64,000 nucleotides of DNA from Parageobacillus thermantarcticus (GCF_900111865.1 NZ_FOJS01000001.1:310001-374000), one strand, 5' to 3'. Positions 10,050 through 20,869 are shown, counted from the stretch's first letter. The notes: a model not told the origin generated them from the sequence alone. Numbers and translations: made by a program.

Positions 10050-10078
10050 TTGACTTTGCCCTATAAAAATCATATAAT
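10050..10078 (+). promoter_or_regulatory. Sigma-A promoter of rpsD
   Basis: TTGACT (10050-10055), 17-base spacer, TATAAT (10073-10078), followed by a leader of about 185 bases. It is close to consensus, as expected for a ribosomal protein gene. Confidence 0.85.
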
Positions 10079-10085
10079 ACCCTTT

Positions 10086-10270
10086 GTGTAAAATATAGCA
10101 GCCTTAGTGCTCACCTTTATGGTTCATTTTGTTCCTCATCTGACTATGATGAGGTGTATCGTGTAACTCTTAGCTGCTAGAGCGAGGATACATGAAAACA
10201 AAATGGCCATAATTGTTGACGCACGTCTGCTTTTATTTTACCCGAATAAAAGCAAAAGGAGGAGCAGTAA
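10086..10270 (+). promoter_or_regulatory. Structured rpsD leader (probable S4 autoregulatory element)
   Basis: The leader can fold into nested pairings: CATTTTGTT (10125-10133) with AACAAAATG (10197-10205), enclosing CCTCAT (10134-10139) with ATGAGG (10149-10154). A 9-bp hairpin (10229-10237 with 10245-10253) stands just before AAAAGGAGGAG. In B. subtilis S4 represses its own mRNA through a structured leader. The pairings are read here by eye, and S4 binding is inferred. Confidence 0.65.
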
Positions 10271-10873
10271 ATGGCTCGTTATACAGGTCCAATGTGGAAA
10301 CTTTCTCGCCGCCTAGGGATCTCCTTAAGCGGTACAGGCAAAGAGTTGCAAAAGCGTCCTTATCCGCCGGGTCAGCACGGTCCAGGTCAACGCAGAAAAC
10401 TTTCGGAATATGGTCTGCAATTGCAAGAAAAACAAAAACTTCGCCATATGTACGGAGTAAACGAACGCCAATTCCGCAAAACGTTTGAGGAAGCTGGCAA
10501 AATGCCTGGTAAACACGGGGAAAACTTCATGATTCTTTTAGAATCTCGTTTAGATAACCTTGTTTACCGTTTAGGCTTTGCGCGCACTCGCCGTCAAGCT
10601 CGCCAGCTTGTAACACATGGTCATATTTTAGTTGACGGAAACCGTGTCAACATTCCGTCTTACCGCGTCAAACCTGGTCAAACGATTTCGGTTCGCGAAA
10701 AATCTCGCAACCTTCAAGTGATTAAAGAAGCGTTGGAATTAAATAACTTCGTGCCAGATTATTTAACATTGGATGCGGATAAACTGGAAGGGACGTATAC
10801 TCGTTTACCTGAACGTTCCGAATTGCCAGCTGAGATTAATGAATCGTTAATCGTTGAGTTCTACTCTCGTTAA
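10271..10873 (+). CDS. rpsD: 30S ribosomal protein S4
   Basis: 200-residue primary 16S rRNA-binding protein that nucleates assembly of the 30S body. The typical start ([16 protein letters not shown]) and the S4 RNA-binding domain (about residues 92-155, [20 protein letters not shown]) are clear. The B. stearothermophilus S4 has the same length. The gene is a single-gene unit with a strong promoter, a structured leader and an excellent ribosome-binding site seven bases before the ATG. It is separate from the main ribosomal protein operons, as in B. subtilis. Confidence 0.98.
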   Translation: MARYTGPMWKLSRRLGISLSGTGKELQKRPYPPGQHGPGQRRKLSEYGLQLQEKQKLRHMYGVNERQFRKTFEEAGKMPGKHGENFMILLESRLDNLVYRLGFARTRRQARQLVTHGHILVDGNRVNIPSYRVKPGQTISVREKSRNLQVIKEALELNNFVPDYLTLDADKLEGTYTRLPERSELPAEINESLIVEFYSR

Positions 10874-10880
10874 TGCACAC

Positions 10881-10914
10881 ATCCCTTCAGATATGGTTCT
10901 GAAGGGATTTTTTT
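10881..10914 (+). terminator. Terminator of rpsD
   Basis: 10-bp perfect stem (10881-10890 with 10899-10908) followed by a seven-T run, eight bases after the stop. Confidence 0.92.
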
Positions 10915-11019
10915 ACAACTCGATCTACGTGCGAAGTTTCGGCGCTATTTAATATTATTCTGTTTTGCCACTGGATTTCCTTTTCTTCTCCAAATAAAAA
11001 ACCCGGTTTTCCCGGGTTT

Positions 11020-12297
<1,278 letters not shown>

Positions 12298-12299
12298 TT

Positions 12300-12590
12300 A
12301 TTTTTTCCAAATAAAAAAACGTCCCTGTAAATCGAAGGGACGAATGACAATCGCGGTACCACCCTACTTAGAAAGCATAGCGCTTTCTCACTTCATTGCG
12401 ATAACGGCAAACGCCGTCTTTTGCTACTTGGGCAATCCGTTCGCAAAAGCTGCTCGAGGAGGTAATTCGTGTTTATCTATGTGCTAGTTCGCACCGGCCA
12501 CTAGCTCTCTGAAAACAGGGAGATAAACACTACTCGTTCCTGTCATCGCATTTATGTATGTCGTTTTTGATATAAATGGTTTTATCATAC
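12300..12590 (-). promoter_or_regulatory. T-box leader of tyrS
   Basis: On the minus strand the conserved T-box GGGTGGTACCGCG is at 12352-12364. A terminator stem (12320-12326 with 12336-12342) and T-run follow it. Stem I contains AGAGAGCTAGTGG...GGTGCGAA and the GTGTTTATC/GATAAACAC helix. Its 3' loop reads GAATTAC, with TAC (12462-12464) as the likely tyrosine specifier. Uncharged tRNA-Tyr would stabilise the antiterminator. Confidence 0.93.
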
Positions 12591-12607
12591 TCACATCCAT
12601 TTGTCAA
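12579..12607 (-). promoter_or_regulatory. Promoter of the tyrS leader
   Basis: Minus strand TTGACA (12602-12607), 17-base spacer ending in TGA, then TAAAAC (12579-12584). The perfect -35 and extended -10 compensate for a weak -10 hexamer. Confidence 0.6.
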
Positions 12608-12663
12608 ACCGAATAAGAAAGAATTTTTTCTCACATTCAATCCGCAATCTTCCCTAAAAAATA

Positions 12664-12672
12664 TGATATACT
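12664..12672 (+). promoter_or_regulatory. Extended -10 promoter of the class A PBP gene
   Basis: TGATATACT (TGnTATACT) about 42 bases before the start codon. No strong -35 is visible. Confidence 0.5.
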
Positions 12673-12713
12673 GTGTTTACATTTAGTTGTTGCTACAGTA
12701 TAGGGGGATGCTC

Positions 12714-14954
12714 ATGGAGCATGTAAAACAAACGCTTTCCCTAAAGAAAGCGTGGCGTTATTTTCTCATTACATATGAAGTATGTTGGAATCTTTTCCTC
12801 CTTTTTCTCATTTTCGTCCTGTGCGCCGTTTGTTTTGCTATTGGCCTTGGCGCCGGATATTTTGCTTCTTTAGTAAAAGACATGCCGCTTCCTTCGTATC
12901 AAGAAATGAAAAAAGATATTTATGACTATGAAGAAACGACACATATTTACTTCGCCAACAACGTTTATCTTGGAAGTTTTCGCACAGATTTAGAACGGGA
13001 AGAAGTAAAGTTGGAAAATATATCCCCTTACGTCATACAAGCGATTATCGCCACAGAAGACGAATACTTTTATGAACATCACGGCGTTGTTCCAAAAGCA
13101 ATTATCCGGGCCTTATTTCAAGAAATTACAAACTCTGCAACACAGACAGGCGGCAGCACGCTGACGCAGCAGCTTGTGAAAAATCAAATATTAACGAACG
13201 AAGTGTCGTTTGAGCGGAAAGCGAAAGAAATTTTACTCGCGCTTCGTCTCGAAAAATTTTTTAGCAAAAAGGAAATTTTAGAAGCATATTTAAACGTCGT
13301 TCCATTCGGCAGAAACTCATCCGGACGCAACATTGCCGGCATTCAAGCCGCAGCCCAAGGCGTTTTCGGAGTGAACGCGAAAGATTTAAACCTAGCCCAG
13401 GCGGCATTTTTAGCCGGCCTTCCGCAAAGTCCTTTCGTTTACACGCCATTTACAAGCGATGGAACCGTGAAAAAAGACTTATCCCCAGCGCTGCAACGCA
13501 TGAACACGGTGTTAAAGCGCATGAAACAGGCAGGCTATATTTCCGAAAAGCAATATCATGAGGCGCTGCAGTATGATATCGCCAAACATTTTGCGCCGCC
13601 GAAGCCATCGCCGTTTGAGAAATATCCGTGGCTAACGATAGAAATCGAAAAACGTGCGACGAAAGCGTTAGCCGAAGTTTTAGCCGAAAAAGACGGATAT
13701 CAACAACAGCAGTTGCGGCAAACCCCATCTCTTTACAAACGTTATTTAGCAATAGCGGAAAAGCAGCTGCGGCAAAACGGCTATAACATTTATACAACGA
13801 TCGATAAAAATATTTACGATCGCATGCAAAAAGTTGTCGCAAACTATCAATATTACGGCAATGACATCATTCAATACGTAAAAGATAAACAGACGGGCAA
13901 AACGGTCGCGAAGCGGGAACCTGTCGAAGTTGGCGCAATTCTTATCGAAAACAAAACAGGAAGAATTATTAGCTTTGTCGGGGGAAGAAACTACGAGCGG
14001 CAGCAGCTCAACCACGCGACGCAAGCGTATCGGTCTAACGGCTCGACAATGAAGCCGCTGTTAGTATATGCACCAGCAATGGAAATGGGCGTCATTCAGC
14101 CCGGCTCCATCATCCCAGACGAAGCAGTGAGCATCAAGGTAAACGGAAAGTATTATACTCCAAAAAACGCCGATGGGAAAACGCACGGTTTCGTTTCTGT
14201 CCGCCGCGCCTTGCAATATTCATACAACATTCCGGCCGTGCGCACATACGTCAAAATCATGAACAAACATCCAGTAACATATTTAGAAAAGATGGGGATC
14301 ACAAGTGTCGCAAAAGAAGAAGAAAAACACGTTGCCTTGGCAATCGGCGGAACAACGAAAGGAGTAACCGTCGAAGAAAATGTAAACGCCTATGCGACGT
14401 TCGCCAATTACGGAACATTTATTGATGCATATCTAATTGAAAAAATCACAGCGAAAGACGGTCGAGTCATTTACGAACATAAAAGGAAACCTGTTCCCGT
14501 CTTTTCTCCGCAAACATCATATTTAATGATTGATATGATGAGAGATGTCATCCGACACGGCACGGCGTCCTCCGTTCCAGCATATTTAAAATTTCATGCA
14601 GATTGGGCCGGAAAAACGGGAACAGGGCAAGATAATAAAGACTCGTGGTTTGTTGCCATAAATCCGAACGTTACATTTGGCGTTTGGATGGGATATGATA
14701 TTCCGGCGCCGTTGCAACTAAAATATAAAGGATTAAACTATAGCAAACGGACCCAGCTACTATGGGCGCAACTAATAAACGCGGCTTATGATGTAAAGCC
14801 GCAGCTAGTCGCTCCAAAAACGCGGTTCAACATGCCAGGAGGCATCGTCCGGCGCGCATATTGTACTGCCTCAGAGAGCGCTCTATCTAATGTATGCCAA
14901 AAAACTGGATCCATTTATGATCTGTATAATGCAAAATTTGCTCCTAAACATTAA
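12714..14954 (+). CDS. Class A penicillin-binding protein (bifunctional transglycosylase/transpeptidase)
   Basis: 746 residues, polymerising and cross-linking peptidoglycan outside the membrane. A short cytoplasmic tail and one transmembrane helix (about residues 25-50) lead into a GT51 domain with EDEYFYEHHG (catalytic glutamate) and GGSTLTQQLVKN. The penicillin-binding domain carries all three active-site motifs: STMK (serine nucleophile and lysine), SYN and KTGTG. The start is the ATG at 12714, six bases after AGGGGG; TTG/ATG codons upstream overlap the site. It lies between tyrS and acsA, as in related thermophiles. I cannot assign it to a specific B. subtilis PBP. Confidence 0.93.
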   Translation: MEHVKQTLSLKKAWRYFLITYEVCWNLFLLFLIFVLCAVCFAIGLGAGYFASLVKDMPLPSYQEMKKDIYDYEETTHIYFANNVYLGSFRTDLEREEVKLENISPYVIQAIIATEDEYFYEHHGVVPKAIIRALFQEITNSATQTGGSTLTQQLVKNQILTNEVSFERKAKEILLALRLEKFFSKKEILEAYLNVVPFGRNSSGRNIAGIQAAAQGVFGVNAKDLNLAQAAFLAGLPQSPFVYTPFTSDGTVKKDLSPALQRMNTVLKRMKQAGYISEKQYHEALQYDIAKHFAPPKPSPFEKYPWLTIEIEKRATKALAEVLAEKDGYQQQQLRQTPSLYKRYLAIAEKQLRQNGYNIYTTIDKNIYDRMQKVVANYQYYGNDIIQYVKDKQTGKTVAKREPVEVGAILIENKTGRIISFVGGRNYERQQLNHATQAYRSNGSTMKPLLVYAPAMEMGVIQPGSIIPDEAVSIKVNGKYYTPKNADGKTHGFVSVRRALQYSYNIPAVRTYVKIMNKHPVTYLEKMGITSVAKEEEKHVALAIGGTTKGVTVEENVNAYATFANYGTFIDAYLIEKITAKDGRVIYEHKRKPVPVFSPQTSYLMIDMMRDVIRHGTASSVPAYLKFHADWAGKTGTGQDNKDSWFVAINPNVTFGVWMGYDIPAPLQLKYKGLNYSKRTQLLWAQLINAAYDVKPQLVAPKTRFNMPGGIVRRAYCTASESALSNVCQKTGSIYDLYNAKFAPKH

Positions 14955-15011
14955 ATTAAAAACAGAAGCAGCAAAAGAAAAAACGAGACGTTCTTTCAAA
15001 AAAACGTTAAG

Positions 15012-15043
15012 AAAAAAGCTGATCGGCTTCGATCAGCTTTTTT
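15012..15043. terminator. Bidirectional terminator between the PBP gene and acsA
   Basis: 10-bp stem (15016-15025 with 15030-15039), tetraloop GCTT, A-run before and T-run after, so it can work for both convergent genes. Confidence 0.88.
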
Positions 15044-15053
15044 CTTAGTTTTC

Positions 15054-16769
15054 TTAGTCTTCCATTGTCGACAAATCCCCCGTCGGTAAATTGAGTTCCC
15101 ACGCTTTTAAGACGCGGCGCATAATTTTTCCGCTTCGCGTTTTTGGAAGTTTGTCACGGAATTCAATTTCCCGCGGCGCCGCATGTGCCGCCAATCCTTT
15201 TTTGACAAACTGGCGGATGTCTTCTTTCAACTCCTCTGACGGTTCATATCCTTCCCGCAGCGAAATAAACGCTTTGATAATTTCCCCGCGCACCGGATCC
15301 GGTTTGCCGATGACGCCTGCTTCCGCGACCGCCGGGTGTTCGACTAGCTTGCTTTCGACTTCAAACGGGCCGACGCGTTCTCCGGACGTATTAATAACGT
15401 CATCGACGCGGCCTTGGAACCAGAAATATCCGTCTTCATCCATGTAAGCGGAGTCGCCGGAAACGTACCAATCGCCGATGAAATATGATTCATATTTTTG
15501 CGGGTTGTTCCAAATCGTCTTCATCATCGACGGCCAGCCTTTCTTGATGGCCAAATTCCCCATCCGGTATGGCGGCAGCTCGTTTCCTTGATCATCAATG
15601 ATCGCCGCTTTGACGCCAGGAATCGGTTTTCCCATCGAACCCGGCTTAATTTCCATGCACGGATAATTGCAGATGAGATGAGCCCCTGTTTCCGTCATCC
15701 ACCATGTGTCGTGAATGCGGCGCTGGAACACTTTCATTCCCCAGCGAATGACCTCTGGATTCAACGGTTCGCCAACGCTAAGGATATGACGGAGCGAACT
15801 TAAATCGTACTTCTTCACAATTTCATCGCCAGCGCCCATCAGCATGCGAAACGCCGTTGGTGCGCTATACCACACGGTTACGCCAAAATCTTGAATCGTT
15901 TGATACCACGCATCCGGACTAAAACGCCCTCCGACAATAACGTTGGATGCTCCACACAACCACGGTCCGAAAATGCCATATGACGTTCCTGTCACCCAAC
16001 CCGGATCAGCCGTGCACCAATAAATATCATCTTCTTTTAAATCAAGCACCCATTTTGCCGTTTGATAGTGCTGAATCATCGCGTTGTGAACATGTAAAAC
16101 CCCTTTTGGTTTGCCTGTTGAACCGGATGTATAGTGCAAAATAAGCCCGTCTTGGCGATCAACCCATTCAATGTCGAAGTGCTTGCTTGCTTCGTTCATC
16201 CGTTTCTTTAAGTCAATATACGGGCCTTCTTCAACAATGTTGTCTCCGACAAGAAAAACATATTTCAACTCAGGCAAATCGTTTACTGGCACCCGCGGCA
16301 AAAGTTCCGGTGTCGTTACGATCGCTTTCGCTCCGCTATCCTCAAGCCGGTCGCGCACCGCTCCTTCCATAAACGCTTCAAACAGCGGTCCGGCAATCGC
16401 GCCCGTTTTAATGATTCCTAATACCGCAAAATACAACTCCGGCGAGCGCGGCATAAAAACAAACACGCGATCCCCTTTTTCGATCCCTGCCACTTCTTTT
16501 AATACGTTTGCCACTTTGTTGGACATTTCTTTCATTTCTTTAAACGTATATTTTTCATTTCTCGACGCATCGCGGTAATAAAGCGCCACTTTATTTTTTC
16601 GGAACGTTTCCGCATGGCGATCGATCGCTTCATATGCCATATTGACTCGGCCCGTTTCAAACCATGAAAATTCCTTTTCTACTTCCTTCCAATCAAAATT
16701 TTTATATGCCTCTTCATAATTTTTTAAGTTGTAGTCCCCTTGTACGACCGGTAGCACTTCTGTTTTCAT
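15054..16769 (-). CDS. acsA: Acetyl-CoA synthetase
   Basis: 571-residue AMP-forming enzyme that converts acetate, ATP and CoA to acetyl-CoA. Core motifs are LHYTSGSTGKPKG (about residues 211-223), WWMTETGAH, the YVSGD hinge and PKTRSGKIMRR. The lysine in the last motif is the residue acetylated by AcuA in B. subtilis, which switches the enzyme off. It is divergent from acuABC, whose products control that acetylation. A near-consensus promoter and an overlapping CcpA-type operator precede it, so glucose repression is expected. Confidence 0.96.
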   Translation of the reverse strand: MKTEVLPVVQGDYNLKNYEEAYKNFDWKEVEKEFSWFETGRVNMAYEAIDRHAETFRKNKVALYYRDASRNEKYTFKEMKEMSNKVANVLKEVAGIEKGDRVFVFMPRSPELYFAVLGIIKTGAIAGPLFEAFMEGAVRDRLEDSGAKAIVTTPELLPRVPVNDLPELKYVFLVGDNIVEEGPYIDLKKRMNEASKHFDIEWVDRQDGLILHYTSGSTGKPKGVLHVHNAMIQHYQTAKWVLDLKEDDIYWCTADPGWVTGTSYGIFGPWLCGASNVIVGGRFSPDAWYQTIQDFGVTVWYSAPTAFRMLMGAGDEIVKKYDLSSLRHILSVGEPLNPEVIRWGMKVFQRRIHDTWWMTETGAHLICNYPCMEIKPGSMGKPIPGVKAAIIDDQGNELPPYRMGNLAIKKGWPSMMKTIWNNPQKYESYFIGDWYVSGDSAYMDEDGYFWFQGRVDDVINTSGERVGPFEVESKLVEHPAVAEAGVIGKPDPVRGEIIKAFISLREGYEPSEELKEDIRQFVKKGLAAHAAPREIEFRDKLPKTRSGKIMRRVLKAWELNLPTGDLSTMED

Positions 16770-16785
16770 TCTCCGAATCCCCCTT

Positions 16786-16801
16786 ATGTAAGTGTTTACA
16801 A
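16786..16801. promoter_or_regulatory. CcpA operator (cre) between acsA and acuA
   Basis: ATGTAAGTGTTTACAA, a near-palindromic sequence with one mismatch to the cre consensus. It sits just downstream of the acsA -10, where bound CcpA would block transcription. acsA and acuABC are CcpA targets in B. subtilis, and ccpA lies close by. Confidence 0.75.
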
Positions 16802-16805
16802 TTCT

Positions 16806-16834
16806 ATTATAGTATATATCTTATAAATTCTCAA
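16806..16834 (-). promoter_or_regulatory. Sigma-A promoter of acsA
   Basis: Minus strand TTGAGA (16829-16834), 17-base spacer, TATAAT (16806-16811), about 37 bases before the ATG. Confidence 0.8.
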
Positions 16835-16894
16835 TTTTTTAAAAATTTAACTATTAAATTTTTTTCAAATCTCCTTATCATGGATTTTTTCATG

Positions 16895-16900
16895 TATAAT
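16895..16900 (+). promoter_or_regulatory. -10 candidate for acuABC
   Basis: Perfect TATAAT 35 bases before the acuA ATG. The -35 region is poor. Confidence 0.45.
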
Positions 16901-16934
16901 GAAATACAGAAAGAAAAATCCAGGTGGTGACCTA

Positions 16935-17567
16935 ATGGAACATAAAAAAACATATCATGCAAAAGAATTAACGACCCCGAAGGGAACGCTGATTATTGAA
17001 GGCCCGGTATCCGCAGAAAAACTAGCAAGCTACGAATTCCACCACGATTTGACATCATTCCGCCAGCCGCCGCAACAACACCAAGCGTTAATTGAAATTG
17101 CCAAACTGCCGGAAGGAAGAATCATCATCGCCCGCCATCATCAAACGATCGTCGGTTATGTTACGTTTCTTTATCCCGATCCGCTTGAACGATGGTCGGA
17201 AGGAAACATGGAAAATTTAATTGAACTAGGCGCGATTGAAGTCATTCCGGAGTTTCGCGGCTATGGCGTCGGAAAAAATTTGCTGATCGTATCGATGATG
17301 GATGACGCCATGGAAGATTACATTATTATTACGACAGAATATTACTGGCATTGGGATTTAAAAGGAACGGGATTAAACGTATGGGAGTACAGAAAAGTAA
17401 TGGAAAAAATGATGAATGCTGGCGGGCTCGTTTGGTATGCAACAGATGACCCAGAAATTTGCTCCCATCCTGCTAACTGTTTAATGGTCCGCATCGGTAA
17501 ACGCGTCGATCAAGAATCTATCCAAAAATTTGACCGCCTTCGCTTCATGAATCGGCACATGTATTAA
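16935..17567 (+). CDS. acuA: Protein acetyltransferase AcuA
   Basis: 210-residue GNAT-family enzyme that uses acetyl-CoA to acetylate, and thereby inactivate, acetyl-CoA synthetase. The GNAT acetyl-CoA-binding segment is visible as VIPEFRGYGVGKNLL (about residues 105-120). The start is the ATG at 16935 behind AGGTGGTGA, giving the same length as B. subtilis AcuA; an earlier in-frame ATG at 16899 precedes that site. It is the first gene of acuABC, divergent from its target gene acsA. Confidence 0.96.
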   Translation: MEHKKTYHAKELTTPKGTLIIEGPVSAEKLASYEFHHDLTSFRQPPQQHQALIEIAKLPEGRIIIARHHQTIVGYVTFLYPDPLERWSEGNMENLIELGAIEVIPEFRGYGVGKNLLIVSMMDDAMEDYIIITTEYYWHWDLKGTGLNVWEYRKVMEKMMNAGGLVWYATDDPEICSHPANCLMVRIGKRVDQESIQKFDRLRFMNRHMY

Positions 17568-17604
17568 AACATTCCTTCTTAAACAATAAAGGGGTGACGA
17601 AAAA

Positions 17605-18249
17605 ATGATCGTCGAGCAAATTATGAAAACACCCGTCATTACAATGCAACCGACAAACACGATTGCAGAAGCGATCCAGTTAGTGCGACAACGCCGCATC
17701 CGCCACATTCCGATTGTTGACGAGGAAAATCGCGTCGTCGGCATTGTGACAGATCGCGACATCCGTGATGCAAGCCCTTCCATTTTCCAAATTCATGAAC
17801 ATCTCGAAGATTTGCAAAAACCAATCAGCGCGATTATGAAGACAGATGTCATCGTCGGACACCCGCTTGACTTCGTCGAAGAAGTGGCAGCGCTATTTTA
17901 TGAACATAAAATTAGCTGTTTGCCTATTGTAAAAGACGGCAAACTTGTCGGCATCGTGACGGAGACGGATTTATTATATACTCTCATCCAGCTTACCGGT
18001 GCGCATCAGCCAGGTTCGCAAATCGAAATAAAAGTTCCAAATGAAAGCGGGATGCTAAGCAAAGCATCCGCGATTATCGCCAAAAGAAATGCGAATATTT
18101 CCAGCGTTCTTTTATATCCGGATGAAGACGAAAACTATCAAATTCTCGTGTTTCGCGTGCAAACAATGAATCCGATCGGGATCATCAACGATTTAAAAAA
18201 CGCTGGCTATACTGTGTTATGGCCGAATTTGCCGGGGGGTTCGTCATGA
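17605..18249 (+). CDS. acuB: AcuB, tandem CBS and ACT-domain protein
   Basis: 214 residues: two CBS repeats (about residues 7-60 and 75-130), a nucleotide-sensing module, followed by an ACT-like domain (about residues 140-210, [19 protein letters not shown]). AcuB is co-transcribed with the acetylation pair AcuA/AcuC. Its biochemical role is not settled; a regulatory, adenylate-sensing function is inferred from the domains. The RBS AAAGGGGTGA precedes the ATG, and its TGA stop overlaps the acuC start. Confidence 0.95.
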   Translation: MIVEQIMKTPVITMQPTNTIAEAIQLVRQRRIRHIPIVDEENRVVGIVTDRDIRDASPSIFQIHEHLEDLQKPISAIMKTDVIVGHPLDFVEEVAALFYEHKISCLPIVKDGKLVGIVTETDLLYTLIQLTGAHQPGSQIEIKVPNESGMLSKASAIIAKRNANISSVLLYPDEDENYQILVFRVQTMNPIGIINDLKNAGYTVLWPNLPGGSS

Positions 18250-19436
18250 AAAAAGATTGCGTATTTATTTACAGCGAAGATTTTCTTCAGTACAAATTTC
18301 ATGACGCGCACCCGTTTAACCAACTGCGTGTCAAGTTGACATACGATTTATTGCGCGCGATGAACGCATTAGAAGATGAACAAATCATCAAGCCTAGAAT
18401 CGCAACGGATGAGGAGCTCGCCTTGATCCATGATCAAACATATATTGAAGCGGTCAAAGCGGCCGGAAAAGGACAGCTGCCTGAGCATACCGCCTTAAAT
18501 TATGGACTAGGGACAGAAGATACGCCAATTTTCCCAAATATGCATGAAGCAAGCGCATTGTTGGTAGGAAGCACATTAACCGCCGTCGATTATGTGCTAT
18601 CCGGAAAAGCAAAGCATGCGCTCAGTTTGGGCGGCGGGCTTCACCACGGCTTTCGCGGCAAAGCATCCGGTTTTTGTGTTTACAATGATAGCGCTGTCGC
18701 CATTAAATACATTCAGGAAAAATACGGACTTCGCGTTCTTTACGTTGACACGGATGCCCATCACGGAGACGGCGTCCAATGGGCTTTTTATGATGATCCA
18801 AACGTATGCACCTTTTCCATTCACGAAACAGGCCGCTATTTATTCCCGGGAACCGGAAACATTAACGAACGCGGACATGGAGCGGGATACGGATACTCGT
18901 TTAACATTCCTGTCGATGCGTTTACGGAAGATGAATCTTGGCTTGACGCTTATACACAAGCATTTCGGGAAATTGCCGACTTTTTCCGCCCTGATGTGAT
19001 CTTGACGCAAAACGGAGCGGACGCTCATTATTATGACCCGCTTACCCATTTATCCTTAACGATGAAAGCATATCGAGAAATTCCGAAGCTAGCCCATCAA
19101 ATCGCTCACGAATATTGCGACGGACGCTGGATTGCGGTCGGTGGCGGCGGTTATGATATTTGGCGCGTCGTTCCGCGAGCATGGGCGCTTATTTGGTTGG
19201 AAATGACAGAACAATCGAACATTTCCGGCGATTTACCAGAATCATGGCTAAAAAAATGGCAAGCGCTTTCTCCAGTTCCGCTCCCGCGAGAATGGGACGA
19301 TCCGGAACCGCTATATCCACCGATTCCGCGCAAAGCGGAAATTACCGAAAAAAACGGGCAAACCGTGGAAAAAGCGTTATATTTGATTCGCAGCCAACGA
19401 CAACAAACAACGGATACCAATCCAACCATCCTTTAA
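18246..19436 (+). CDS. acuC: AcuC, class I-type lysine deacetylase
   Basis: 396-residue zinc-dependent deacetylase of the HDAC/AcuC family, which reactivates acetylated AcsA. Active-site segments are [10 protein letters not shown] (His-His pair), [11 protein letters not shown] (zinc Asp and His) and GGGGYD. The start is the ATG at 18246, overlapping the acuB stop in ATGA, so translation is coupled. A longer reading frame from 18219 lies inside acuB and is not needed. The protein is slightly longer than B. subtilis AcuC at the C-terminus. Confidence 0.95.
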   Translation: MKKDCVFIYSEDFLQYKFHDAHPFNQLRVKLTYDLLRAMNALEDEQIIKPRIATDEELALIHDQTYIEAVKAAGKGQLPEHTALNYGLGTEDTPIFPNMHEASALLVGSTLTAVDYVLSGKAKHALSLGGGLHHGFRGKASGFCVYNDSAVAIKYIQEKYGLRVLYVDTDAHHGDGVQWAFYDDPNVCTFSIHETGRYLFPGTGNINERGHGAGYGYSFNIPVDAFTEDESWLDAYTQAFREIADFFRPDVILTQNGADAHYYDPLTHLSLTMKAYREIPKLAHQIAHEYCDGRWIAVGGGGYDIWRVVPRAWALIWLEMTEQSNISGDLPESWLKKWQALSPVPLPREWDDPEPLYPPIPRKAEITEKNGQTVEKALYLIRSQRQQTTDTNPTIL

Positions 19437-19493
19437 AATAATGAATGCTCAAGAAAATGGGAAGCGCTATCCTACGAATTTGCTGAAAAAAGA

Positions 19494-19526
19494 AAAAAGG
19501 GCTTACCGAAACGGTTAGCCCTTTTT
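19494..19526. terminator. Bidirectional terminator between acuC and ccpA
   Basis: AAAAAGGGCT...AGCCCTTTTT stem with a GAAA loop, flanked by A- and T-runs. It separates the convergent acuC and ccpA genes. Confidence 0.88.
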
Positions 19527-19532
19527 CGTTCG

Positions 19533-20528
19533 TTATTTCGTTGATTCGCGATATTCAATGCGGTGCGGTAAAACGACAATATGGTTTTCGACGTTTTCTT
19601 TATTCATATACTTTGTCAATAAGCGCATCGCAACCGCGCCGATATCATACATCGGCTGCATCACGGTCGTCAAGCGAGGACGGACCATCGTTGCAAGCCG
19701 TGTATTGTCAAAGCCGACCACTTCTAATTGATCAGGAATGCGAACACCATGATCTTGCGCGCTATGGATAACGCCAAGCGCCATCTCGTCCGTTCCTGCA
19801 AAAACGGCGGTTGGCTTTTCCGCTAACTCCGCTATTTTTTCGTATGCTTCAATACCGGAATCATACGAATTGTCTCCTTCGATAACAAGCTCTTCCTCAT
19901 ACGTTAATCCGTGCGTTTCCAAAGCGCGGCGATATCCCGCCAGTTTCTTTTGGTTGATCGGGTCATTCGTCGGCCCCGCCACGTACGCAACCCGTTTATT
20001 TCCTTTTTCGAGAAGGTAAGTAACCGCCTCAAACGCTGCTTGTTCGTAATCGATGTTCACCGATGGAATAGTGTTATTCGGTTCAATCGTCGCGGCCAAC
20101 ACGATTGGCACAGGTGATTTTTGAAACTCGCTTACATGCTCTTCGGTAATGTTCCCGCCCATAAACAAAATGCCATCCACTTGCTTAGCGAGCATCGTAT
20201 TGAGCAAATGCAATTCTTTTTCTTTATTTTGGTCAGAGTTGCTTAAAATGATATTGTATTTGTACATTGTGGCAATATCTTCAATTCCGCGCGCCAATTC
20301 CGCAAAAAAGATGCTAGAAATATCAGGAATAATGACCCCGACGGTCGTTGTTTTTTTGCTAGCAAGTCCTCGTGCAACCGCATTTGGCCGGTAACCTAGA
20401 CGCTCAATTGCTTCCAGTACCTTTTTTCTTGTTGATGGCTTCACGTTTGGGTTTCCGTTCACGACACGAGAGACGGTGGCCATCGACACGTTTGCCTCTC
20501 GCGCCACGTCATAAATCGTTACGTTCAT
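19533..20528 (-). CDS. ccpA: Catabolite control protein A
   Basis: 331-residue LacI/GalR-family regulator. Together with HPr-Ser-P it binds cre sites to repress or activate carbon genes. The N-terminal helix-turn-helix and hinge ([20 protein letters not shown]) are nearly identical to B. subtilis CcpA, followed by the periplasmic-binding-like effector domain. The start is the ATG at 20528, eight bases after AAGAGGAG; the GTG at 20537 touches that site. Its neighbour acsA/acuABC has a clear cre, so a target lies within 4 kb. Confidence 0.97.
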   Translation of the reverse strand: MNVTIYDVAREANVSMATVSRVVNGNPNVKPSTRKKVLEAIERLGYRPNAVARGLASKKTTTVGVIIPDISSIFFAELARGIEDIATMYKYNIILSNSDQNKEKELHLLNTMLAKQVDGILFMGGNITEEHVSEFQKSPVPIVLAATIEPNNTIPSVNIDYEQAAFEAVTYLLEKGNKRVAYVAGPTNDPINQKKLAGYRRALETHGLTYEEELVIEGDNSYDSGIEAYEKIAELAEKPTAVFAGTDEMALGVIHSAQDHGVRIPDQLEVVGFDNTRLATMVRPRLTTVMQPMYDIGAVAMRLLTKYMNKENVENHIVVLPHRIEYRESTK

Positions 20529-20604
20529 TGATTTCACTCCTCTTTTTTATAAATAAACAGCGATTGTTATTTTCATAACAACAAATATTCGTTTATGTAG
20601 AAAT

Positions 20605-20634
20605 ATCATACGATACATTATGGCCGAATCGCAA
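20605..20634 (-). promoter_or_regulatory. Candidate promoter of ccpA
   Basis: Minus strand TTGCGA (20629-20634), 18-base spacer, TATGAT (20605-20610), about 77 bases before the ATG. Confidence 0.5.
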
Positions 20635-20651
20635 CGAGTTGGCAACTATTT

Positions 20652-20665
20652 TGCAAATGTTTTCA
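20652..20665. promoter_or_regulatory. Weak cre-like site upstream of ccpA
   Basis: TGAAAACATTTGCA on the minus strand, with two mismatches to the 14-bp cre core, lying 17 bases upstream of the candidate -35. It suggests possible autoregulation. The rest of the 20529-20838 gap shows nothing further that I can name. Confidence 0.3.
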
Positions 20666-20838
20666 CAAACAATTCACTAATTGCCAGCGGCTTTTATGTA
20701 TATTATATCCATCCTTGATACAATGATAACTTCATTCTTACCATATCCACATAGCAACGCAGAAAGATAAAGATTTCAGCCGCCGCTTGTGCGAGGCGAT
20801 CAGAAAAAAGCGATCACGCCGATGACGGCAAACAGAAA

Positions 20839-20869
20839 ATCCCCCTTCAGCGAATCGCCAAAAGGGGAT
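20839..20869 (-). terminator. Terminator of aroA
   Basis: ATCCCCTT/AAGGGGGAT hairpin with one bulge, followed on the minus strand by TTTTCTGTTT. The T-tract is imperfect. Confidence 0.6.
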
